A stretch of 64,000 nt of DNA from Streptomyces sp. I6 (GTDB lineage Bacteria > Actinomycetota > Actinomycetes > Streptomycetales > Streptomycetaceae), in assembly GCA_003725745.1 (NCBI GenBank), contig RHDP01000001.1, positions 1,581,501 through 1,645,500 of the forward strand, read 5' to 3'. The translations under genes and the position numbers were made by a program. Numbering within the stretch: the first letter of the stretch is position 1; each line of letters starts with the position of its first letter. Shown in pieces: positions 1 through 8,962 of this stretch. The notes under the pieces are model-generated. The model did not search any database. It was not told the origin of the DNA and was given only the letters and a program-made list of their open reading frames with translations.

Positions 1-72
1 CAGGCCATGGACCAGCGGCGGTCGGCCGCCGGGCAGCTGGGCGGGGAGCCCGCGGCCGCCCAGGCCGGGTGA
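1..72 (+). CDS. lipA: C-terminal tail of probable lipoyl synthase (partial)
   Basis: Only the last 23 codons are inside the window, read in frame 1 and ending at TGA 70-72. The tail begins with QAMDQRRSA, which resembles the end of Streptomyces LipA, where a RLYxQAM-like segment precedes a variable tail. In Streptomyces genomes lipA lies just upstream of the small gene, DUF4191 gene, RDD gene and glnA found here in the same order. The name therefore rests on gene order and a short motif; no catalytic part of the radical-SAM enzyme is visible. Confidence 0.5.
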   Translation, partial: QAMDQRRSAAGQLGGEPAAAQAG

Positions 73-437
73 ATCCGCGGTCGCGAGCCCCCGCGACCGT
101 GCGAGTCCGCGACCGTGCGAGCCCACGGCCTGTGAACCCGCGACCCTGCGAATCCGCGGCCCGGCGGACCTCCGCGGCCGCGGGCTTCCCCAAGGGCCGC
201 GTGAATTCACGCACAAGGACTTACCGAGGAGTAGTGGCCGGTTCCGCGCGGCCCGCACCGCCCCCGCAGGTCGGAGGCACGTGCGGGCCGCGCCCCGCTC
301 CCCGCGGCGCGCGGAAAGGTTTCATCAGCGTTTGACCAGCGAGTCATGCCCTGGTAACACCAATCAGTGACTCTGTATTCACACAGAGCACGCACACTCC
401 CGTCGATCACCACCCGCCCCAGAGGGAGACCTCCGCC
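73..437. other. intergenic region with short direct repeats
   Basis: No gene is supported here. The first part (about 75-165) holds degenerate direct repeats built on the word GCGACCGTGCGAG and variants, probably slippage products downstream of the lipA-like gene. The right-hand part should carry the promoter of the small gene starting at 438; no convincing -35/-10 pair was identified. Confidence 0.5.
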
Positions 438-641
438 ATGCAGGCCGCGACCTCCGTACGCGCCAACGCCTTCCCGACGCTCACCCAGGCCCTCCTCGCC
501 GTCGAGTCCGTACTCCTGGGCGGCGGCCAGCGCACCGCCCGCCGCAACGCCTGGACCGCGGTCCTCGAGGACCGGCGCCGCGCCAGGGACCGGGTCGCGG
601 CTCAGCACGTCCTGGAGGCCGTGGCGACTCGCTCTTCCTGA
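438..641 (+). CDS. small conserved actinobacterial protein, function unknown
   Basis: A 67-residue basic protein with no signal peptide or membrane segment. It has an arginine-rich centre (GGGQRTARRNAWTAV, then EDRRRARDR) and ends VATRSS. It is recognisable as the small hypothetical protein that sits between lipA and the DUF4191 gene in Streptomyces. The ATG is preceded by a purine-rich GAGGGAGA stretch at an acceptable distance. The next gene starts 19 nt downstream, so the two are probably co-transcribed. No function can be assigned; the length and charge would suit a small nucleic-acid or protein-binding factor, but that is only a guess. Confidence 0.75.
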   Translation: MQAATSVRANAFPTLTQALLAVESVLLGGGQRTARRNAWTAVLEDRRRARDRVAAQHVLEAVATRSS

Positions 642-660
642 GGCACGTAAACTTCAGGAC

Positions 661-1359
661 ATGGCGAGGAAGGACAAGGCAGAGAACTCTGCGAACCCCG
701 GGCGACTGAAGCAGATCGCCCTTACCTACAAAATGACCCGGCGGGTCGACCCCAAGGTCGGCCTCGTCGTCGCGGGTGTGGGAATCGTCACCTTCGGTGT
801 CTTCCTCGCGATCGGCTTCCTGATCGGCCACCCGATCTATCTGGGCATCCTGGGCTTCCTGCTGGCCTTCCTCGCGATGGCGATCGTCTTCGGACGCCGT
901 GCCGAGCGCGCCGCCTTCGGGCAGATGGAGGGACAGCCGGGAGCGGCGGCCGCCGTACTGCAGAACGTGGGCCGGGGCTGGACCACGGCCCCCGCGATCG
1001 CGATGAACCGCAACCAGGACGTCGTCCACCGGGCCGTCGGCCGCGCCGGCATCGTGCTGGTGGCCGAGGGAAACCCGAACCGGGTCAAGACCCTGCTGGC
1101 GGCCGAGAAGAAGAAGATGGCCCGGGTGGCCGTGGACGCGCCGGTGCACGACATCATCGTCGGCAACGACGAGGGCCAGGTGCCGCTGAAGAAGCTCCGC
1201 GCCACCATGACGAAGCTGCCCCGGGTACTGACCGGCTCGCAGGTGACGCAGGCGAACGACCGTCTGCGCGCCATGGGCGACCTGATGAGCAACATGCCGC
1301 TGCCGAAGGGCCCGATGCCGAAGGGCATGCGGATGCCGCGAGGCGGAAAGATGCGCTGA
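661..1359 (+). CDS. DUF4191 family membrane protein
   Basis: A 232-residue DUF4191 protein. After a lysine-rich start (MARKDKAENSAN) and a cytosolic stretch there are two closely spaced membrane segments at about residues 38-60 and 63-82, then a soluble C-terminal domain with a conserved run of GRGWTTAPAIA and VLVAEGNPNRVK. The C-terminus is rich in Met, Pro, Gly and Lys. The family is restricted to Actinobacteria and its function is unknown. The ATG at 661 was chosen because it begins the conserved lysine-rich start; the reading frame is open further upstream but there overlaps the small gene. A strong hairpin follows the stop. Confidence 0.9.
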   Translation: MARKDKAENSANPGRLKQIALTYKMTRRVDPKVGLVVAGVGIVTFGVFLAIGFLIGHPIYLGILGFLLAFLAMAIVFGRRAERAAFGQMEGQPGAAAAVLQNVGRGWTTAPAIAMNRNQDVVHRAVGRAGIVLVAEGNPNRVKTLLAAEKKKMARVAVDAPVHDIIVGNDEGQVPLKKLRATMTKLPRVLTGSQVTQANDRLRAMGDLMSNMPLPKGPMPKGMRMPRGGKMR

Positions 1360-1393
1360 CCCCGTCCCGTGCCCGCGAACGGCGCGGGCGGAA

Positions 1394-1451
1394 GGCACAA
1401 CAGGGAGGAGGGTGCCCCGGCCGGCCGGGGCGCCCTCCTCCCTGTTGTGCC
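1394..1451. terminator. very long perfect-arm hairpin terminator
   Basis: The arm GGCACAACAGGGAGGAGGG (1394 onward) is the reverse complement of the sequence ending at 1451. The total stem is about 25 bp closing on a short CGGCCGGCC-type loop. It lies about 35 nt past the DUF4191 stop and there is no U-tract, as is usual for Streptomyces terminators. It could serve either strand, since the next gene is convergent. Confidence 0.85.
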
Positions 1452-1840
1452 GTGCGGCTTGCGGAGTCGTGCGTGCGCGGGACGGTCGGACCGTGCCCCG
1501 TCCGGCGGCTGAGGGACCCGAAGCGCGGTCGTCGCCGGCGCGGGGGTACGCCCCGGCGACGACAAGGACGGACACAGGCCTCACGGGCGGGCGCGACGGG
1601 GCTCAGGCCCCGCCGGCACGGCTCAGGCCCCGGCGTACCCACCCGTACGACTCCCGCGTACCCCCTACACCCACGCGCCCGGGTGCCCGTTTCTCTATGC
1701 GGACCCGGGTGCCCGTTTCTCGATGCGGAGAAGTCTTCCCTCGAACACCCCGCTACACCCGTGCGTCCGGGGTGCCCGGGTGCCCGCCTCGGGCTCTCGC
1801 CCGGCGGTCACCGGGGCGGTTGCCGTCCGCGGCAGGAGCC
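1452..1840. other. convergent intergenic region with a 26-bp tandem duplication
   Basis: No gene is supported between the terminator and the stop of the RDD gene. It contains two adjacent 26-bp copies (1678-1703 and 1704-1729) that differ at one position, each starting CCCGGGTGCCCGTTTCTC. This is a recent local duplication in non-coding DNA. Confidence 0.6.
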
Positions 1841-2308
1841 TCAGGCGCGTACCTGGACCGCGCGGGCGAGCCGGTCGTGCAGCCCCCGGCCGTCGCGGTC
1901 CCAGACCAGTGCCGGAATGGCCAGGCAGAGCAGCACGCTGCGGACGAGGACCCGGCCCAGGCCGAGCCGCCCGCCGTTCTCGCCGACGACCCGCAGTCCG
2001 AGGAGCCGCTTGCCGGGGGTGCTGCCGACGGTGCCGACGGTCAGCACGCTGAGCACGAGGAAGACCAGCAGCGCCGGATTGCCCGCCGCGGACCAGTCGC
2101 GTCCGGTGATGAGGCCGTATGCGACGAGCACGCACAGGCCCCAGTCGATGAAGAGCGCGCCGAAGCGCCGCCCGAGCGGGGCGACGGAACCCGGCCCCTC
2201 CTGCGGCAGCCCGAGCCGCTCGCCCCGGTAGCCGAAGTCGGCGCCCATGTCCTCGGCCGCCGCGCGGGGCCCGGAGAGCCACGATCCGATCGCTTGCCTG
2301 TTGTCCAC
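1841..2308 (-). CDS. RDD family integral membrane protein
   Basis: A 155-residue membrane protein of the RDD family. The N-terminus ([19 protein letters not shown]) is the form seen in the Streptomyces gene next to glnA. Around residue 50 is the motif [13 protein letters not shown], where the RR and D are the usual conserved Arg and Asp of the first RDD helix. Two membrane segments follow (about residues 55-75 and 83-100), and the conserved [14 protein letters not shown] lies at about 103-116. The C-terminus keeps the [15 protein letters not shown] signature. The GTG at 2308 was preferred over upstream Met codons because it begins the conserved N-terminus. Transport or membrane-organisation roles have been proposed for the family; none is shown here. 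Confidence 0.85.
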   Translation of the reverse strand: MDNRQAIGSWLSGPRAAAEDMGADFGYRGERLGLPQEGPGSVAPLGRRFGALFIDWGLCVLVAYGLITGRDWSAAGNPALLVFLVLSVLTVGTVGSTPGKRLLGLRVVGENGGRLGLGRVLVRSVLLCLAIPALVWDRDGRGLHDRLARAVQVRA

Positions 2309-2526
2309 CCGTCCACGGTACTGTGCACGCTCTCGATCACCCCCTCCCGGGTGCACGGGTGCCCGGAAGCCCGGAACGGTCCGGGCCTGCGGGCCTGCCG
2401 GCCACCGGCCCGGAGGGGGCCGCAAAAGGGGGCCCGGGAGGGGTCCGGGAGGGCGGCGGGAGGGGTCCGGAGAGGGCGGCGGGAGGCCCTGCGAGGCGTG
2501 TCACGGCGCGGAGCACCGACCGTCCG

Positions 2527-2565
2527 GTTAACTTCCGCGAAACAAATGAGTCATGCTGGAGAAAT
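2527..2565 (+). promoter_or_regulatory. GlnR-type operator and promoter of glnA
   Basis: Four half-sites are spaced exactly 6 nt apart: TTAAC (2528-2532), GAAAC (2539-2543), GTCAT (2550-2554) and GAAAT (2561-2565). This matches the actinobacterial GlnR box architecture of alternating gTnAC and GAAAC blocks. A -10-like TAGGGT follows at 2576-2581. The site is about 100 nt upstream of the glnA ATG, consistent with nitrogen control by GlnR. The rest of 2309-2664 holds an imperfect GAGGGGTCCGG repeat at about 2437-2486. Confidence 0.75.
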
Positions 2566-2664
2566 CCCGGCTGCCTAGGGTCGTGCCGTGTGTGTGCCAC
2601 CGCACTGGCCGCACGACCGAGTCACAACCCCGCCCCTCCCCGGGACGGGAGGAGGAGGAGTTGG

Positions 2665-4074
2665 ATGTTCCAGAACGCCGACGACGCCAAGAAGTTCATC
2701 GCGGACAACGACGTGAAGATGATCGACGTCCGGTTCTGCGACCTTCCGGGCGTGATGCAGCACTTCACCATCCCGGCCACGGCGTTCGACCCGTCCGATG
2801 AGCTTGCCTTCGACGGCTCGTCGATCCGCGGCTTCCAGGCGATCCACGAGTCCGACATGGCGCTGCGGGCGGACCTGTCCACAGCGCGGCTGGACCCGTT
2901 CCGCCGTGACAAGACCCTCAACATCAACTTCTTCATCCACGACCCGATCACGGGCGAGCAGTACAGCCGCGACCCGCGGAACATCGCCAAGAAGGCCGAG
3001 GCCTACCTCGCCTCCACCGGCATCGCGGACACCGCGTACTTCGGCCCCGAGGCCGAGTTCTACGTCTTCGACTCGGTGCGCTTCGCCACCTCGGCGAACG
3101 AGGGCTTCTACCACATCGACTCCGAGGCCGGCGCCTGGAACACCGGGGCCATCGAGGACAACCGGGGCTACAAGGTCCGCTACAAGGGCGGCTACTTCCC
3201 GGCCCCGCCGGTCGACCACTTCGCCGACCTGCGAGCGGAGATCTCCCTGGAGCTGGAGAAGGCCGGCCTGCAGGTCGAGCGCCAGCACCACGAGGTCGGC
3301 ACCGCCGGCCAGGCCGAGATCAACTACAAGTTCAACACGCTGCTCGCCGCGGCCGACGACCTGATGCTCTTCAAGTACATCGTGAAGAACGTCGCCTGGC
3401 GCAACGGCAAGACCGCGACCTTCATGCCCAAGCCGATCTTCGGTGACAACGGCTCCGGCATGCACGTCCACCAGTCGCTGTGGCAGGGCGGCTCCCCGCT
3501 GTTCTACGACGAGCAGGGCTACGCGGGCCTCTCCGACACCGCCCGCTACTACATCGGCGGCATCCTGAAGCACGCCCCGTCGCTGCTGGCCTTCACCAAC
3601 CCGACGGTCAACTCCTACCACCGCCTGGTGCCGGGCTTCGAGGCACCCGTGAACCTCGTGTACTCGCAGCGCAACCGCTCGGCCGCGATGCGTATCCCGA
3701 TCACGGGCTCCAACCCGAAGGCCAAGCGCGTCGAGTTCCGTGCGCCGGACCCGTCCTCCAACCCGTACCTGGCCTTCTCGGCGCTGCTGCTCGCCGGCCT
3801 CGACGGCGTCAAGAACAAGATCGAGCCGGCCGAGCCGATCGACAAGGACCTGTACGAGCTCGCCCCCGAGGAGCACGCGGGCGTCCCGCAGGTCCCGACC
3901 TCCCTCCCGGCGGTCCTCGACGCCCTCGAGGCGGACAACGAGTACCTCCAGGCCGGCGGTGTCTTCACGGCCGACCTGATCGAGACCTGGATCGACTACA
4001 AGCGGACGAACGAGATCGCCCCGATCCAGCTGCGCCCGCACCCGCACGAGTTCGAGCTGTACTTCGACATCTAG
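2665..4074 (+). CDS. glnA: glutamine synthetase type I (GlnA1)
   Basis: Makes glutamine from glutamate, ammonia and ATP as a cytosolic dodecamer. The 469-residue product has the standard GSI length. Features in order: the N-terminal beta-grasp segment with [10 protein letters not shown], the metal and substrate residues in [11 protein letters not shown], the [13 protein letters not shown]-site motif, the [10 protein letters not shown] loop, the RNRSAA segment and the KRVEFRAPD motif. Tyr397 lies in DLYEL, the canonical adenylylation loop, so the enzyme should be a target of the GlnE encoded at 47.4-50.4 kb. The start follows a GGAGGAGGAG ribosome binding site. A GlnR-type operator lies upstream and a hairpin follows the stop, so it is a single-gene unit. 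Confidence 0.98.
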   Translation: MFQNADDAKKFIADNDVKMIDVRFCDLPGVMQHFTIPATAFDPSDELAFDGSSIRGFQAIHESDMALRADLSTARLDPFRRDKTLNINFFIHDPITGEQYSRDPRNIAKKAEAYLASTGIADTAYFGPEAEFYVFDSVRFATSANEGFYHIDSEAGAWNTGAIEDNRGYKVRYKGGYFPAPPVDHFADLRAEISLELEKAGLQVERQHHEVGTAGQAEINYKFNTLLAAADDLMLFKYIVKNVAWRNGKTATFMPKPIFGDNGSGMHVHQSLWQGGSPLFYDEQGYAGLSDTARYYIGGILKHAPSLLAFTNPTVNSYHRLVPGFEAPVNLVYSQRNRSAAMRIPITGSNPKAKRVEFRAPDPSSNPYLAFSALLLAGLDGVKNKIEPAEPIDKDLYELAPEEHAGVPQVPTSLPAVLDALEADNEYLQAGGVFTADLIETWIDYKRTNEIAPIQLRPHPHEFELYFDI

Positions 4075-4633
4075 AAAGCCCGCAGGTCAGAGCCCCATAA
4101 CACTGACCTGGGCCGTACATGGGCCGTGGGCCGTGTCCTCCTCCATCGGACGACACGGCCCACGGTCGTCGTGTGCGGGTCGCCGGGCGGAAGGCGGGGA
4201 CCTGCCGTGGAAGGCGGGACCTCCCGTCGGAGCCGGACGAAGCGCCGACCGCGCGGCGCGCACCCTCCTGGCCGTCGGGCGCCAGATGCGGGCGGGGGTC
4301 CACAGGGTGCAGCCCGGGCCGACGCACGAGGCGGTCCGCCCGGGCTGTGCGGTACGAGGCGGCCCGCCCGGGCTGTGCGGTACGAGGCGGTCCGCCCGGG
4401 CCCTGTGCCGCTCTCCCGCCGGCCCGGGAGCGCGGAGGCGCGGCGGTGCTCCCGTACGCGCATGCCGTGATCATCGCCGGTCGCCCGCCGTTCGGCGGCC
4501 CGGGCCCCTCCGCGTGTGCCTGCCGTCCTCCCGCGGCCCCCGGAACCGCTCCCCCGGCGCCCGCTCGGGAGGCGTCGCCGCCGCGGGAGCGCCGCGGCCT
4601 GCTCGGAGTCCGGCGCGGCGTCCTGATCGCGAC
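4075..4633. other. intergenic region downstream of glnA with 28-bp tandem repeats
   Basis: No gene is supported. Beyond the glnA terminator there are 2.6 copies of a 28-bp unit at 4328-4401 that starts GAGGCGGTCCGCCCGGGC. At 4599-4633 there is an imperfect copy of the 3' end of the neighbouring lipoprotein gene (see 4634-4669). Confidence 0.55.
4124..4165 (+). terminator. hairpin terminator of glnA
   Basis: A 14-bp perfect stem, CCGTGGGCCGTGTC (4124-4137) paired with 4152-4165, with a 14-nt loop. It lies 50 nt past the glnA stop. Confidence 0.85.
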
Positions 4634-4899
4634 CTACTCGGGGTCCGACGCGGCGTCCTGATCGGCGACTCCCGCGGCCGACTCGGCGCCGTTCACCAGT
4701 TCCTCCATCCTGGCCAGCTCCTCGTCGCCGTCCGTGGACCCCGGCTCGGAGCCCGTCCCCGGCGAGGCGGGGCCGGTCCCGGCGGGCGCGGGGCCGTCCT
4801 CGCCCGCCCCCTGCGTGCCGGGGCCGCATCCGGCCAGCAGGGCGGCCGTGGCGGCCACCGCCGCGAGCACCAGGGCGCCGGGCAGGGCGGCGGTGCGCA

Positions 4900-4900
<1 letters not shown>
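4634..4900 (-). CDS. small lipoprotein, function unknown
   Basis: An 88-residue predicted lipoprotein. A hydrophobic signal (about residues 4-22) ends in the lipobox LLAGC, and the mature part is a Gly/Pro/Glu-rich, acidic linker that ends in a short helix (EELARMEELVNGAESAAG). It is translationally coupled to the gene before it: the stop and start share one base (TGATG). The coding end (4634-4669) is imperfectly duplicated just downstream at about 4599-4633. Its position after a two-component pair and a secreted helical protein suggests an envelope role, but nothing more specific can be said. Confidence 0.65.
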
Positions 4901-5322
<422 letters not shown>

Positions 5323-5375
5323 GACGGTCTCTCCACGTTCGTTTCCGCGGGCGGTTGCCCGTTCGGGCCGGAACG

Positions 5376-6917
5376 CTAGGAGCGCTCTCTGTGGAATCTC
5401 TGTGGGGGATGGAATCCCCGTGCGGGCCGTTCGCCGCCCGGCGGCGACTCGGGCTCCCGCGGGTGCGCGGCGGTCTCGATCATCCAGTCGCGGCGCAGCG
5501 GCAGTGTCTCCCCCGCGTCTGCGCGCACCGGGAGGCGGACCTCGAAACGTGTCCCGCCCCCCGGCCCGTCCAGCGCGCGCACCCGGCCCCGGTGCAGCGC
5601 GACCTGCTGGGCGACGAGAGTGAGCCCGAGTCCGGAACCCGGGCTTCCGGGGCGCCGGCGGAACCGCTCGAAGACGCTCTCGCGCTCGTCGGGTGGGATT
5701 CCCGGCCCTTCGTCGTCGACGGTCAGGACGGCGAGATGGCCTTCCGGGCCGGACTCGGTGCCCAGGGCCAGCCCGACACGCGGGGGCGCCCCCGGACACC
5801 GGCCGTGCAGGACCGCGTTGGTGAGCAGGTTGCCGACGACGGTCCGCAGCCCGGGCTCCCAGCCGTGGACGTGCACACCGGACCTCAGGGACACCGCGAT
5901 CTCCGCGCCGGGATGCCTGCGCCGCAGGTCGGCCGCCGACGCGTCGGCGATCTCCGACAGGTCCACGGGCCCGAAGGAGTCGGTCTCCACCAGGTCCCCG
6001 CGGCCGAGTTCGCGGAGCATCACCAGCAGGCCCAGTAGCCGCGCGTGCTCCCGCCGGAGATCGGACACCACCTCCTCCCGCTCGGCCCCGGCCAGTTCCG
6101 GGTGCTCGGCGAGGATCTCCAGATTGGTCTGCATGCTCATCAGCGGGGTGCGCAGTTCGTGGGACGCCGCGGCCGAGAAGGACCGCGCGGTGGCGAGCGT
6201 CTCCGCGGTCCGGGCGGCCTGTTCGTCATAGCGGGCCAGCACCGTCTGCAGGGTGCGCGCCAGGTCGTCGACCTCGGCGACCCGGGTGGGGTGGTGGACC
6301 AGACGGGTCGCCGTGGAGCGCGGGTCCAGCCCGCTGGTGCGCTGCTGGAGCCGCCGCAGCGGCCGGGTGGCTCGGGTGGCCACCGCCCCGGCGGCGAACC
6401 CGGCCAGTGGCGCGGTGGTCCCGGCGACCAGGAGTACGCGGGTACGGACCAGGTCGAGCTGGGCCTCGCTCCTGGTACCGGGTGAGAACAGCCACAGGGT
6501 GCCGTCGACGCGCTTCCCCGGCCCGGTGAGGTCGACCGACAGGGCCCGCCAACTCGCCTCCCCGGCACGGACGGTGACCGGTTCCGGCGCCTGGGCGGGC
6601 AGCGGTACGGACGCGTCCGGCTGAGGTCCGCCGAAGGAGGTGCCCTGCGGCCCTATCAGGCGTATCCCCACGTCCAGCGCGGAATCGTAGAGACGCCGCT
6701 CCCGCGCCTGCTCCACCGCGGGCGGCCGGTCGGCGGCGGAGGCCCTGAGGAGACCGCGCGCGTCCTTGGCGACGGCCCTGGCCCGGTCGCGCAGGAGAGC
6801 GTCCTGCTGGGTGTGGAGTTCGGCGGCCACCAGCCGGACCAGCAGCCACCCGGCGGCCAGGACGAGCAGCGGGACGGTGACGCCGACGGCGAGCGCGATC
6901 CGGGTGGACAGCTTCAC
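5376..6917 (-). CDS. two-component sensor histidine kinase
   Basis: A 513-residue membrane histidine kinase. Domains in order: membrane segment at about 8-34, an extracytoplasmic domain of about 125 residues, a second membrane segment at about 163-182, a HAMP-like linker, then HisKA with the H-box ASHELRTPL (phospho-acceptor His253). The HATPase_c domain follows, with N-box LLTNAVLHG, G1-box VDDEGPGIPPDE and G2-box GSGLGL. The GTG start at 6917 overlaps the stop of the regulator gene in a GTGA, so translation is coupled. The signal it senses is unknown. The two exported proteins encoded just downstream are candidates for accessory sensors or targets. Confidence 0.92.
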   Translation of the reverse strand: MKLSTRIALAVGVTVPLLVLAAGWLLVRLVAAELHTQQDALLRDRARAVAKDARGLLRASAADRPPAVEQARERRLYDSALDVGIRLIGPQGTSFGGPQPDASVPLPAQAPEPVTVRAGEASWRALSVDLTGPGKRVDGTLWLFSPGTRSEAQLDLVRTRVLLVAGTTAPLAGFAAGAVATRATRPLRRLQQRTSGLDPRSTATRLVHHPTRVAEVDDLARTLQTVLARYDEQAARTAETLATARSFSAAASHELRTPLMSMQTNLEILAEHPELAGAEREEVVSDLRREHARLLGLLVMLRELGRGDLVETDSFGPVDLSEIADASAADLRRRHPGAEIAVSLRSGVHVHGWEPGLRTVVGNLLTNAVLHGRCPGAPPRVGLALGTESGPEGHLAVLTVDDEGPGIPPDERESVFERFRRRPGSPGSGLGLTLVAQQVALHRGRVRALDGPGGGTRFEVRLPVRADAGETLPLRRDWMIETAAHPREPESPPGGERPARGFHPPQRFHRERS

Positions 6918-7636
6918 CGCGCCGCCCCGCCGCCGCGGGTTACGGCTTCCACCCGCAGGACGAAGCCGACGCCGCGGACCGTGTGGATCAGCCTCGGACG
7001 CCCGCCCGCTTCGAGCTTGCGCCGCAGATAGCTGACGAACGTGTCGACGACACCCGTACGCACCTCGAAGTCGTAGCCCCACACGCGGTCCAGCAACTGG
7101 TCGCGGGTGAGGACCAGCCCGGGGTTGCGGGCGAGCACGGCGAGCAGTTCGAACTCCCGGCGGGTGAGCGGTACCTGCTCCCCGTCCAGCCGCGCCTCAC
7201 GGGAGGCCGGGTCCATCACGAGCGGGCCGGCCCGCAGCAGATCGCCGCCGGCGGGCGGGCGCCTGCGGAGCAGCGCCTCGAGCCTGAGCACCAGTTCCTG
7301 CAGGGCGAAGGGTTTGACCAGGTAGTCGTCGGCGCCGGCCTGGAGGCCGGCTATCCGGTCCGTGGTCTCGTCCAGGGCCGACAGCATCAGCACCGGTACG
7401 TCGTCGCCGTCCGTGCGCAGCGTCCGGCACACGTCGATGCCGCTGATCCCGGGCATCGATATGTCCAGCACGATCACGTCGGGGCGACGGTCGCCGACGC
7501 GGAGCAGCGCCGAGCGCCCGTCCTCGGCGAGATCCACCGAGAAACCGCCCAGTCGCAGTGCCCGCGCCAGCGACCGGCGGATCGCCGCGTCGTCGTCGAC
7601 CACCAGAACGCGCCCCCGCTCCACCGCCCCGGCCAT
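6914..7636 (-). CDS. OmpR/PhoB-type response regulator
   Basis: A 240-residue regulator with a receiver domain (acidic pair D14-D15, phospho-acceptor D58 in VIVLDISMPG, conserved Lys in YLVKPF) and a C-terminal winged helix of the Trans_reg_C type (PLTRREFELLAVLARNPG ... RVWGYDFEVRTGVVDTFVSYLRRKLE). The ATG at 7636 was chosen because AGGAGG lies 6 nt upstream; a GTG two codons earlier would have no spacing. The stop overlaps the kinase start. The promoter should lie in the 172-nt gap shared with the divergent serine hydrolase gene, so autoregulation and control of that gene are both possible. Confidence 0.93.
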   Translation of the reverse strand: MAGAVERGRVLVVDDDAAIRRSLARALRLGGFSVDLAEDGRSALLRVGDRRPDVIVLDISMPGISGIDVCRTLRTDGDDVPVLMLSALDETTDRIAGLQAGADDYLVKPFALQELVLRLEALLRRRPPAGGDLLRAGPLVMDPASREARLDGEQVPLTRREFELLAVLARNPGLVLTRDQLLDRVWGYDFEVRTGVVDTFVSYLRRKLEAGGRPRLIHTVRGVGFVLRVEAVTRGGGAAR

Positions 7637-7808
7637 GTGCACCCTCCTGCCCCCGAACCCCCGGGGCCCGGCTCCTCTGCGGGCGACCATGGTGCCCCAT
7701 GCACGGCACGGACCGGACCGTATCCCTGCCCTTCGCGGGCCGCCGTGCCGAGGGCGCGGAACCCCGCTCACAGGGAATCCCCAGGCCCGCCCGCTACCTT
7801 CCGCGGCC

Positions 7809-8744
7809 ATGAGTCGGCATCGATCCCCCACGCGTCCCGGCGGCCGCGTATCCGCCGCCGCGGCCCTGACCGCACTGCTCCTCGTCCCGGTCGGAGCGGT
7901 CGTACTCGCCTGCCTGGCATGGCCGGAGGACGGGTCCGTGAACGGCGCCCGCGCCGAGCCGGCCGGCGCGGTGCGGACCCCCGGCCCGTCCGCCTCCTCC
8001 GGGCCGTCCGCCTCCTCCGGGCCGTCCCTGGACGAGGGACTCGCCGCCGCGACCGGGGCGGCGCGGACGGAAGGCACCGGGCACGTGTCGGTGGCCCTGA
8101 TGGACGTGGACACCGGCCAGAGCGCCACCGCGGGTGACAGCCACACCTATGTCACGGCGAGCATCGTCAAGGCCGATGTCCTCGCCGCGCTGCTCCTTCA
8201 GGCGCAGGACGCCCGGCGCCGGCTGACGGAGCAGGAGCGGCAGTGGGCGACGGCGATGATCCGGGACAGCGACAACGACGCGGCGACCGCGCTGTGGGAC
8301 GCGATAGGCGGAGCCGACGGCCTGGCGGAGGCCAACCGCCGACTCGGGCTGCGGGAGACCGAACCGGGGCAGGAGGGCCTGTGGGGCCTCACCGAGACCA
8401 CCCCTGCCGACCAGCTGCGCCTGCTCAGGGCGGTGTTCACCACGGACTCCGCCCTGTCCGACACCTCGCGGGCCTACGTCCAGGAGCTGATGGGCACGGT
8501 GTCCGCCGGCCAGGACTGGGGGGTGTCCGCCGCAGGCGACGCCGGGTCCGCGCAGCTGAAGAACGGCTGGCTCCCCCGGACCGGCACGGGCCTGTGGGTG
8601 ATCAACAGCATCGGCCTCGTGGAGAGGGACGGCCACCGCCTGCTCATCGCCGTGCTCAGCGACGGCCAGCCCACCCAGGCGGCGGGCATCGCCCTCGTCG
8701 AAAGCGTCGCCGACGGTGCGGCCGCCTACTTCGCCGGGCTGTGA
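7809..8744 (+). CDS. secreted serine hydrolase of the class A beta-lactamase fold
   Basis: A 311-residue exported protein. An N-terminal membrane/signal segment (about residues 14-37) is followed by a Ser/Pro-rich linker with the repeat SASSGP and then a beta-lactamase-like domain. Catalytic motifs are S118-I-V-K121 (SxxK) and S154-D-N156 (SDN). The third motif reads KNG instead of the usual KTG, and no clear Glu166-type omega loop is visible. True beta-lactamase activity is therefore doubtful; a DD-peptidase-like, esterase-like or beta-lactam-binding role is as likely. It is divergent from the two-component operon, which suggests the regulator may control it. Confidence 0.8.
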   Translation: MSRHRSPTRPGGRVSAAAALTALLLVPVGAVVLACLAWPEDGSVNGARAEPAGAVRTPGPSASSGPSASSGPSLDEGLAAATGAARTEGTGHVSVALMDVDTGQSATAGDSHTYVTASIVKADVLAALLLQAQDARRRLTEQERQWATAMIRDSDNDAATALWDAIGGADGLAEANRRLGLRETEPGQEGLWGLTETTPADQLRLLRAVFTTDSALSDTSRAYVQELMGTVSAGQDWGVSAAGDAGSAQLKNGWLPRTGTGLWVINSIGLVERDGHRLLIAVLSDGQPTQAAGIALVESVADGAAAYFAGL

Positions 8745-8962
8745 GACGTCCGCGTCGACGTCCCCTGCCCGTCCACGCGCCGCTCTCGGACGCGCGCCGC
8801 TTCCGGACGCGCGCCGTGCCCGTCCACGCGCCCTGCCTGTCCACGCGCCGAGGCCCGGGCCCGTGAGGCCCCGGCCCGCCCGCTCCCCCGTTCTCCGGGT
8901 GTCCGTCCGCCCGGTGCCGTCCCCCGGGGTGCCCGTCCCCCGGGTGTCCGTTCACAGGTTGT

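Noticed and set aside
2575-4047. 490-residue open frame antisense to glnA
   Set aside because: Long antisense frames are expected in DNA of this GC content; the product is low-complexity Val/Arg/Gly-rich and glnA is certain.
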